A DNA stretch of 64,000 nucleotides, from assembly GCF_002234675.1 (NCBI RefSeq), contig NC_019866.2, positions 19,575,311-19,639,310 on the forward strand, read 5' to 3'. The stretch is from Oryzias latipes (taxonomy: Eukaryota; Chordata; Actinopteri; Beloniformes; Adrianichthyidae). The notes under the pieces were generated by a model, which did no database searches, was not told the DNA's origin, and worked only from the letters and a program-made list of their open reading frames with translations. The first letter of the stretch is position 1. Every line of letters begins with the position of its first letter. The position numbers and the translations under genes were made by a program. Of the stretch, positions 19,711-29,400 are shown piece after piece.

Positions 19711-22477
19711 ATATCAGATACCCATGCTTTTTATTTTATTTTTTCAGTCTGGCCATGCAATCGAGGTCTGCAAAGAATGGGACATTAAAATCCGTCCTCC
19801 TGCAGTCTGTACCCCTATCTGCCCCTGTCTGCTGTGTCATGGCTGTGTCTCCATATGTGCAGCTCTCTGGTCCCAAAATCTACATAAATCTTTTATCAGG
19901 ATCAGGTCTTTGTTTTCATTCTGTAAAGCTGGACTTATATTTGTATGAAGGTTTGAACTTTTTTGAAAGGTTTGAACAAGAGAGAAAAGTGTGAAAATAT
20001 TCATGTCTGTCTGAGAAAAGTGTAGATTTTGCCTGTTGATGAGTGTTCTGTAAGCTACTTTGTGATAGTAAAGAACAGTCCAAACACAGATTTGACATTC
20101 CCTTCACTCCACTTATAAATGAATAAAATGTTAATTTTTTCCTGAAAAATAAGTAATTCTACAAACCAGTGTACTATTGACACTTGAAACACATAAAGAT
20201 TTTTTTGAAAAAATAAAAGATGAATGGCCTTTCTTTGTAAAAAAATGTGTTTGTTTTCTCCCCCTTCTTGAAAAACTCAGAGAAATAGACACAAAAGATT
20301 GATAAAAGCTGATAAATTAACGTTTTCTTATAATTAGACTTATACTAAAAGGTAACATGAAAATAAAAATGTGGAGATTAGCAGTTAGCAGTTATTAGCA
20401 GTGAAAATGATAATTAATAGATAAATGAAGAATGTCTCAGTTCTTCGATTTGTTTTCTTCTTTTTGAGGCAAAAAGTGTGACTATTTTGATGAATAGTCA
20501 CGTCTATTTAAATGACTAAATTTATAAGTTCTGTTTCAGAATTAAGTGGATGATTAAGTCACAATATTTAGCAAGCTGTACAAATAACTGAAACCACCTG
20601 AACTCAAACTTTTAAGAGTCTTAGAAAAGTCTATAGGCACTTGGGCTTTTTAAAATATTTCATGATCATAGAGTGTGGTTTTTTTTGTTGTTTTTCTCAT
20701 GAATACTATTGTGTATTTGGATTTTTTTCCGTGACGATCCCAGAAGGGTTAATAATATTTGGTTGTGTGTGGCTTTCTGGAAAATCATAAATGTTTACGT
20801 TTAGCCACACCCTTTGTTTGTTAAACTTTTTCTGTTAGCCTACAAACTTCCCCACATCAGAGAGGAAAAAAGTCATGTGGCCCTCACAAGAAAAAGTAGC
20901 CCTTGTGGAAGAGTGTAAAGCATTCACTCAGAACAACATCATGAGTCTTGTGAAGAACACGAGACGCTGCTGTCAAGATGTTATTGTGGCAAAAGTTGTA
21001 AAAACCTGCTGTTGAGGCAAGTATTATTATTATCTTAATGTTTGGGTAATACATATCAAACTAATAACATTATGTTTCTTCTCATTTAGTATTAGTAATA
21101 TCAAAGATAACTTTTATGTTTTTCTTTAAAATTCAGACCAAACAGGAAAAGCACTCATGTAAATAAAAACATCCCAGACTTATTGTGAATAGTGTATTTT
21201 CAAAACTTGTCATAGTCCCATTCCTGAAGGGACTATGGGCGTCCTCAAACACCTTTGGGTCATTTGTTTAGGACACTTCTACAATCTATACTGTGTGACA
21301 CAATCTGCAATTTTGCAATGGGTGATCAAAAACAATTATATAGTTATATTTAATTTAATACAAACTGGTTTGTTTAAAAAAATCAAGTTCATAGTTTAAA
21401 ATAAATGAACCGTTTGTGTAACAAGGGTAGACTGATGGCTTTTATTTGTGTGCTTATTTTTTTTTAATCTTCATCAAATCCTGATCTTTTTCATATTTTT
21501 ACAAAATGTTCATTTTTTTTCATAATCAGGATGTATATATATGTATTAAACATGAGTACTAATACCTGTACTTTCACTTTAAGAGAACTTTCTAGTTTTG
21601 TGTGTACCATCCCCTCCCTCTAATGTTCGTGCTGATACAACTGAGAGGAGGTGATGCTGTTGTCCTCTGCTTGCATTTTGAATTTATTTTTGTACGTTAT
21701 GAAGGAAAATCTGTTCGTCTTGCAGTTTCCTAAATGTGTTCAAGCATCGAGGTAGAGATGACCAGGATTCAGAAGAGTAAAGATTAACAAAGTTGTATTC
21801 CCTGACAGAGTTTTCTGAAACAAAGTTTAACAGATATCCGGGCCTTCAAACTTCGGAGTCTACAATGCACACAGCTAACGTGTCTGACTTGCGGACAGTT
21901 CAGGAAGAGAAGACGAAGGCGTTCTAAAAGATAGGTCCTTAATCCCATGCTGCGCGGGTCTCCGCCCCCCCAAGCGCGTGGAGTTGTCGACAGCTGGACC
22001 CACTTCCTTCGGTCCATATTTGGAGTTGACCACACCGTCGCTTCTTCTTCACCGGTAAAATGTTTTCCCATCTGTCCATGACAAATCTGCTATGGACAGC
22101 AGAACCCCATTACAATTGCTGGAGCAAAGGTTATTTTCTTCCTGCGCATGGGAATGTTTGCACGGCTCTGCTCTCATGGGTTGAGTCTCAGGAAAGGTCA
22201 AAGCAGTGAACTTTTGTCAGGGGTCATGAGTAAATGGAAGAACGCATGTAAGCCTGGACCTTAACACCTTAAAAAAAAAAACAGCAAGCATACATTTCTT
22301 CAGTTACTACTGAAAATGCAATTGATAATTTGAAGTGCAAGTGTAACTGTGCATGGTGAACATGCAATAGTTTCAGTCAACTGGTTTTCTGTTTCTACTC
22401 AACAGGATACAGCGACACCGTATGTGTGAAGAGGGAACTGCATGTCACCGAGTTTATTTGTTATGAACAGGTATGGA
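19711..22477. other. AT-rich intergenic stretch without a recognised gene
   Basis: I read both strands and found only one small exon-like frame (20875-21015) and GC-richer sequence at 21930-22080 that could belong to an unseen promoter or repeat. Other open frames here have no family resemblance. Confidence 0.4.
20875..21015 (+). CDS. Unrecognised small cysteine-rich frame (possible last exon)
   Basis: An open frame of 46 residues starts MWPSQEKVALVEECKAF and ends with a CC pair after RRCC. A splice-acceptor-like CACATCAG ends 14 nt before the ATG, and the frame stays open back to it, so this could be the terminal exon of a small secreted protein. The five cysteines and amphipathic look recall short cytokines or peptide hormones, but I cannot match a family and found no upstream exons. 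Chance is the main alternative. Confidence 0.2.
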   Translation: MWPSQEKVALVEECKAFTQNNIMSLVKNTRRCCQDVIVAKVVKTCC

Positions 22478-23187
22478 TATGAAGGTATTAATGTTCCAAA
22501 ATGGACGAGCTTGTATATTTGATTTGAGAACTTGTAATACAGAATGTGAATACTTGTGCAAAAAAAATCTGCATCTGTGTGTAAAAATCTTCTGCTGTAA
22601 ACTGACAAATTCCCATCTGCATGTGTTCATTTAGAGTTACAACTTCAAATCTGTGATTACAACTGCTCAAATGTGCTTCTGCGTGTGCTCGAATCTGCTG
22701 GCGCAAATCACAAGTGCGATACAACTGCGCTCTGAATTGGGACACATTCCTTGCGAGAAATTTGTGTCTAAACTGATCTGTGTCCGATAATGGACCTAGG
22801 GGGGGGGGGGGGGAGGGAGGGTTAGAGGAGGCGGAGTCAACCAATCAGAGTGCAGGATTCGGAGAACTAGGTAAGGTTAGAAAGAGCTTCACAGAGTCGG
22901 ACTTCCTGCTTCAATAACTCTTCTGATAAACGTTCAAATGTGACAGCAAGTCTCTCAATCACTTTGTATTAACACAGAGAGTGAACTAAAAATGCATTTC
23001 TAAAGAAAAAAAAACGTTTTTTTCCAGCATTTTAATGAGAAATGATCTCTTTGTGCTTAAATGCAAACATGCAGCTAGACGGCTGCCAACAGGAAAATCA
23101 TGTTTGTTGTAGCAGGACAATAGGGCCAGGGCTGTTGAGCATCTTTATTATAAATCATATGGATTAACCTTTGAAAACATATATTAG
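22478..23187 (+). repeat. Left arm of the palindromic element
   Basis: It pairs base for base with 23683-24393 in reverse. A run of about 13 G at 22801-22813 is shortened in the partner arm. Confidence 0.85.
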
Positions 23188-23682
23188 AAACCATACTGGG
23201 TTTGTGACACCGCGCTACGCTGGCCCTCAGCGGCCAGCCGTTGAGCTCCGTCGAGGAAGGAGATGCGAGGACCCGCTGACCGACGGCGGAGCACGGCGGT
23301 CGCGCAGACCCAGCCTCGCCCGTCGCTCGCTCGGCGTCTGGCCGCTGAGCGAGGGCGTAGCGCGGTGTCACACCCCTGCCAGCCGCCGAGCTCCACGGAG
23401 GAAGGAGAGGCCGAGGATCCTGCTAAGCGAGGGCGTAGCGCGGTGTCGTGGACCCAGCCGTCGGTCAGCGGGATCCTCGCTTCTTATTTCCTCCGCGGAG
23501 CTCAGCGGCCAGACGCCGAGCTCCGCCGAGGAAAGAAGAAGCCAGGATCCCGCTGACCGACGGTGGAGCACGCCTGTCGCTCGCGCAGAAACAGCCGTTG
23601 CTCAGTGGGCTGGGAGTGGGACCGCCACAGCCGCGCTCCGCCGTGGCGTCGCCTGGAACATCGCGGGGAACGCCTTGATCTA
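23188..23682. repeat. GC- and CpG-rich core with nested inverted modules
   Basis: Against AT-rich arms this core is very GC-rich with dense CpG. A module made of CAGCGGCCAG, GAGCTCCGNCGAGGAA and CCGCTGACCGACGG occurs in direct copies near 23228-23290 and 23502-23565 and inverted near 23454-23514. TGACACCGCGCTACG (23214) pairs with CGTAGCGCGGTGTCA (23356), making a second palindrome inside the first. Long frames such as 23171-23683 owe their length to base composition. Confidence 0.8.
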
Positions 23683-24393
23683 ATCTAATACATTTTTTTC
23701 AAATGTTAATCCATATGATTTATAATAAAGCTGCTCAATAGCCCTGGCCCTGTTGTCCTGCTACAACAAAGATGATCTTCCTGCTGACGCTGTCCGTTCG
23801 CAGCCGTCTAGCTGCATGTCTGCATTTAAAGCACAAAGAGAAAATAAAATGTATGAAAAAAATGACTTTTTTCTTTAGAAATGCATTTTTAGTTCACTCT
23901 CCGTGTTAATACAAAATGATTGAGAGACTTGCTGTCACATTTGAACGTTTATCAGAAGAGTTATTGAAGCAGGAAGTCCGACTCTGTGAAGCTCTTTCTA
24001 ACCTTACCTAGTTCTCCGAATCCTGCACTCTGATTGGTTGACTCCGCCTCCTCTAACCCTCCCTCCCCCCCCTAGGTCCATTATCGGACACAGATCAGTT
24101 TAGACACACATTTCTCGCAAGGAATGTGTCAGAATTCAGAGCGCAGTTGTATCGCACTTGTGATTTGCGCCAGCAGATTCGAGCACACGCAGAAGCACAT
24201 TTGAGCAGTTGTAATCACAGATTTGAAGTTGTAACTCTAAATGAACACATGCAAATGGGAATTTGTCAGTTTACAGCAGAAGATTTTTACACACAGATGC
24301 AGATTTTTTTTGCACAAGTATTCACATTCTGTATAACAAGTTCTCAAATCAAATATACAAGCTCGTCCATTTTGGAACATTAATACCTTCATA
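23683..24393 (-). repeat. Right arm of the palindromic element
   Basis: Reverse complement of 22478-23187; it ends directly at the TATGGA duplication. Confidence 0.85.
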
Positions 24394-24399
24394 TATGGA

Positions 24400-24701
24400 C
24401 TCCATCAAGAGTTTGTTATATGATTCATTAATGCTGGTTGCGCCTAATATTAGTTTAAGTTACATGTATATTAATTTTTCGAGAATTTTTGCATATTTTG
24501 TAATTTAAGAAAAATTTCCTTAAACACTTTTTTTAAAATATTGATTTTGAAGTTTGAACAGTTTTTCTCCAAAAATAAAAATAACCAGAATAATTCACTT
24601 TCCAAATTTTGTTTTTTTTAATTCACATTTTAATTTTATTATTCAGTTTATTTTAATTTCTTTTCTTTTTTTTAAACTGTAAACGATTAATTTGAATTTA
24701 A
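24400..24701. other. AT-rich spacer
   Basis: Poly-T and AT runs between the palindromic element and the next SINE; nothing else seen. The last bases form the SINE target duplication. Confidence 0.5.
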
Positions 24702-24931
24702 GGAGCCAGTTTAGCTCGTGCTGGTTTGCGGCGCTTTCCGTCCGTGAAACCAGGGTTCGACTCCAGGCTGCTCCCTGTTCCCTTCTCTACCTCTGCCGGT
24801 TCCAAGCCCGGTTTGAGACGGTTGCGTCAGGAAGGGCATCCGGTGTAAAACATTGCCAAATTTACCACGCGACTTGTTCGCTGTGGCGACCCCTGATGGG
24901 AGAAGCCGAAAGTGGAAGAAGAAACAATTTA
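24702..24931 (+). mobile_element. tRNA-derived SINE with perfect target duplication
   Basis: The head has RNA polymerase III boxes (TTAGCTCGTGCTGG as A box, GGTTCGACTCC as B box). The body contains GTCAGGAAGGGCATCCGG and CTGTGGCGACCCC, ending GGAGAAGCCGAAAGTGGAAG, a tail common in fish SINEs that borrow a LINE 3' end. TTTGAATTTAA flanks it on both sides (24691-24701 and 24932-24942), so the copy is complete and fairly recent. Confidence 0.88.
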
Positions 24932-25013
24932 TTTGAATTTAAAGTCAATCCTCTCCCATTAACATCTTTGTTCTCTTGCATCTGTTCTGACTATATTTTT
25001 CATTTAATGAAAT

Positions 25014-25135
25014 ATGGCCCTGTGATAGACTGGCAACCTGTCCAGGGTGTCCCCATCCTTTGCCCACAAGTGGCCGGATAGGCTCCAGCAGCCCCGTGAC
25101 CCCGAAAGGGATAAACGGAACAGAAGATGGATGAA
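25014..25135 (+). mobile_element. L2-type LINE 3' tail
   Basis: GGCAACCTGTCCAGGGTGT, GGATAGGCTCCAGCAGCCCC and CCCGAAAGGGATAAACGG, followed by AGATGGATGAAT, form the familiar 3' end of fish L2-like LINEs. Only the tail is present, as usual for 5'-truncated copies. Confidence 0.75.
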
Positions 25136-26459
25136 TAACTAAATGAAGTAAGTCACCTTTGGAACATTTGTTTTATATTAATTATGACAACAACAAGCAC
25201 AGTTTGCTCACAACCTTGAAAGAGTGATGGAGTACTGTTTGTTTCACCTAATGAAATTTCCTCTGCAGTTTTACTGAGCAGTTACTTAAATCCATGTCAT
25301 AGATTGATAAAGACAAAAACAGATTTAAAAAAGAACATTACATTTTTTCAAAAAGATATGATAATTCTACAAACAATGTATTCACAGCAAGCAAGAAACT
25401 TGTAACATAGGTTTATTGATGGCTCTAATTCGGGGTGAGCTACTTTTAGGATGACAATCTCAAAAGATCTTCCACCTCATAATTTTAATGTAATAACAAT
25501 GTGAAATTCTCTTTAAAAAAAACAAGAAAAGATCAAAATACAACTAGAAAATGTCTTTATATTAAGTTTTTTTTATTGCAAGAGACTTCCAACATTTTAC
25601 ATCACCACAGAGGAATTTTTTTTTTTTTGCTTTGAAAAATTAAGAAAACAAAAAACAACCAATGAAAAAATAAAAACAGCAGGTCCAGAGTGCTTTAATT
25701 TACTGCAACCAAAAAAACGCATTAATTAAAAAAGTACTGACCACCAACTTTTGAAATGAGTTTCAAAGTTTCAAAATGAGCTAAAACACAACTCAATGAG
25801 TTGTGTTTTATCAGACACAAAAAGACTGCAGAAAAGCAACCGTTCAATGCAGAAATGAGATTAACAAGAACAAATATAATTCAACGGGCTCAAATTCTGT
25901 AATAAAAAAATTAATATCATTGTTAAAAAGACTCAGCACATAAATCTATGATTATTTTTTCTTGAAGATAATCTTTATTATAATTCATGAATTCGAAAAT
26001 GTTAAGAGTCCCTTTTTGGACAGTAAAAACGGAAAATTTAGTTAAAACATCTAAAAATTACTTTCTGTTGATTAGTTAAAATCTAAATAATTTTACTATA
26101 TGCGCTGTTGAAGATGGATTCAGACAACACAATATGAGACGTAAAAGGAACACAAAAATAATGTAGTAAAAAAATGGAAACAAATATATTTCATGAAAAT
26201 TCTTAGAGAGTAAAGGTACATTTATTCCTTAACATTACTTAGACTTTCATTTTTACAAACAAGTTTTGCTTTTCTTTTAGCTATTTAGATTCTTCAGGTG
26301 ATATTAGATTCAAGCTGCTGTTACAGCTACGTAAATGAAACGATGTTTAAATGAAAAAAATGTTTCTTTGGCTGCTCTTTGTGAATAAAAGCTAAACATT
26401 TCTTTCTGGAAAATTATTCAAAGGAATCTCTTTAAAGCTCCAGAATGTTTGCAGTTTTC
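25136..26459. other. Downstream (3') region of the VLIG-type gene
   Basis: AT-rich sequence with no coding exon. It lies beyond the stop of the minus-strand GTPase gene, so part of it should be its 3' UTR, but I could not fix a polyadenylation site. Confidence 0.45.
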
Positions 26460-29400
26460 TCACAAACTGGACATTTCATTCAGACTTTCCAGAGCTTCTT
26501 CTTTACTGTACTTTCTCCATTCAGATGGAATCTTACCCCCACCCTGAAACTTCAGTTTATAATAATCCTCTAGTTCCTTCTGAAAGCGACAAACAAACCA
26601 TTTCCAGTATTTCAGCGTAGATCCATCTGCAGTAATGCTCCATGATGCATATTTTCCTCCTGCAGTTTGATACTGTTTAAAAGGAATTCTCTTCTCTGAT
26701 TCACGGCTGGGATAGAAGCTTCTATCACTCGCAACTAATGTGGTGCAGAAATCAATAACTAGGTCCACTGTGCCTTTTCTATGCCATCCTTCAACTCCAG
26801 ATGGTCGGTGAAAAGGAACACTGTGTTTTTCTGGACTGTGGTCTTTGATGGTGTTGATGCAAACAGCTGCACAGAATGGACATCGTTCCCAGCAGCAGTT
26901 ACACAGCTGCTCAATGAGGATGTCATCAGGTTTCTGTCTGTACTTCATCACCTCATCCACAGGAAGCTCCTTCATCTCCTTAGTGATGGTTTGAAGACCT
27001 TTTTCTATCTCATCTCTTAAAAAGTCTAAATCATTTACATCAGTGAAGTTCTGACAGGAAATGGTATCCAATGTCAGCTTACAGCTCAGTAAACTGGAGA
27101 ACTCCTTCATCCACATGTTTATCTCTCCTTTTTCAGTTTTGAACTTCTCTGTTGCTTCAAAGAAACTTTGACTGATGAGCTTCTGGATGTCGTCTACATT
27201 TTTCTGGAGGATTTTCTGAGCTTTATCTTTGTTTTCAACAGAAATGTACGTCTTTACTTGTTCTCTTATAAAATTCTCTACTTGCTCTCTTGGATTTCTG
27301 ATGTAGGTGATGTATCTGTTGAAGTCTTCTTTCTCTGCCAGATCCTTTAACACATGTTTTTCCAGTTTCAGCCTGTTTCCATTGAATGCTGGGACATTAC
27401 TCCTGAGTTCTCCAGCAAGGTCAACAGCAGTCTGGTTACAGACAGCCTCAACAGCAGAGACCTTCAGATTCTCGCAGATGATTTCTCCAAACACCTCAAC
27501 AGACGAGCTTCCTTTACAGAAACTACTGGAAATGGTGAAATATTCATCTTTCTTTCTATTCAAGTAGGTCAGAGCATCATTGTTGTCTTTGTATTGTTTG
27601 TGAGACTTTAAAATCCAACCAGCTGTCATGTGGAGGACAAACAGCAGAAGATCAACTGTAAACTCTTTCTTAAAGGTAATTTTCATCTTTGATTCCAATT
27701 CTGTCACATTTTCTTGAACAGTTTTAGCCACTTCATGCAGGTAAGTTGATGTGTAGCCTTGTGTTGATACAGGTTTGCTCTGAATGATCTTCAGTGATTT
27801 TTGTTGAACATCTTCAATGAAAGAACGGATCTGTTCCTGATCTTCATGCGACAAAGGTTCAGATTTAAGGTTTATTTTCTCTCCTAATTTATTCCATGCC
27901 GCTTTGAATTTTTGGGACATTTTAAAAAAAAAATATTTAGAATAATTACCTTTTTCTGGCAGTTTTTTGTATTTTCCAGTCTTTATCAGTTTATCACATA
28001 GAGTCCATTCAAAACCAAGGCTTTGAAGGACAGCGAACTGATCTTCTTCCAGGTGTATGTCCTCAATGGGTTTTATACCTGAAGTTAATTCTTCAACCCA
28101 GTCACTCCAAACAGAGTCAAACTGCCTTTTTAGTTCCATTTCATCTATTTTTGTCTTTCTTAACTTGTGAGTGAGTTCTTCGATTTTCTTCCTGAGTTCT
28201 CCAGCAAGGTCAACAGCAGTCTGGTTACACACAGCCTCAACAGCAGAGACCTTCAGTTTCTCACAGATGATTTCTCCAAACACCACAACAGACGAGCTTC
28301 CTCTACAGAAATTATTGAAAATGCTGAAATATTCATTTTTCTTTCTGTTCAAGACTTTCACAGCATCATTGTTGTCTTTGTATTGTTTGTGAGACTGTAA
28401 AATCCAACCAGCTGTCATGTGGAAGACAAACAGCAGAAGATCAACTGTAAACTCCTTCTTGAAGGTAATTTTCATCTTTGATTCCAATTCTGTCACATTT
28501 TCTTGAACAGTTTTAGCCACTTCATGCAGGTAAGTTGATGTGTAGCCTGTTTTTGTTACAGGTTTGCTCTGAATGATCTTCAGTGATTTTTGTTGAACAT
28601 CTTTAATGAAAGATCTGATCTGTTCCTGATCTTCATGTGACAGAAGTCGAGATTTAAGTTTCATCACCTCTTCTACATAATTCAATGCAGTTTTACGTTT
28701 TTGGGACATTTTAAAGTTAATATATTTAGAATAATTACCTTTTTCTGGCAGTTTTTTGTATTTTTCACTGCTTTTCAATTCATCACATAGAGTCCATTCA
28801 AAACCAAGGCTTTGAAGGACATTGAACTGATCTTCTTCCAGGTTGATGTCCTCAATGGGTTTTATACCTGTAGTTAATTCTTCAACCCAGTGACTCCAAA
28901 CAGAGTCAAACTGCATTTGTAGTTCCTCTTCGTCTATTTGGATCTCTCTTAATGTGTGAGCGCGATCTTTGCTTTTTTGCAGCAATTGGTTTTCAAAATC
29001 TGTTTTCTTCTCCTCAAGCTTCTTACAGGCTTTCTTCTGCTGAATGACTTCATCCAGTTTTCTTTTAAGTCCTGTCAGAAGCTCCTGATGAAAGTCTTTG
29101 ATTTTGTTTTCAAATCGTCCACGCCACTGGACTAACAGCTCTTTGTCTGTGTCATTCTCAAAGTAATCTGTGATTTCTGTCTTGATTTCTTCATATTTTC
29201 TGCTCATTCTTTTAGAAAGGTCACTGAGTTCAATATTGTTAAGTTGTCCATTTTCTATTTGTGGATGAAGTTGGTTCTGAATGGTCAGCATCTCACTCCT
29301 CAGAGTCCAAGTCCAGCTTCCGTACTGGACCTCAAGTTTTCTGTACACTGAGATTTCTTGAGTGTTCTTGAAGCTGAAAACAAAGTTTTCATTCATTAGA

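Larger units (their letters stand above)
22478..24393. mobile_element. 1.9-kb palindromic (foldback) element with GC-rich core
   Basis: Two near-identical inverted arms of about 710 bp (22478-23187 and 23683-24393) enclose a 495-bp core. The outer ends both begin TATGAAGGTATTAATGTTCC. TATGGA flanks the element on both sides (22472-22477 and 24394-24399), a likely 6-bp target duplication. The arms differ by only scattered bases and short indels, such as the length of a G/C run at 22800 and 24065. Open frames appear in both arms as mirror images (for example 24126-24383) and are simply a product of the repeat. No transposase is present. It can be called a foldback or long-TIR non-autonomous DNA transposon; I cannot assign a superfamily. 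Confidence 0.85.

Noticed and set aside
23171..23683. 170-residue open frame in the GC-rich core
   Set aside because: Arg/Ala/Pro-rich low-complexity product of base composition; open frames exist on both strands and most frames here, with no family pattern.
24126..24383. Protein-like frame RAQLYRTCDLRQQIRAHAEA, also at 22488-22844 on the other strand
   Set aside because: The two frames are mirror images created by the inverted arms. There is no start context, codon bias or family match.
24702..24931. tRNA gene
   Set aside because: A and B boxes are present but the arms do not fold and a SINE body follows; the same holds at 63736.
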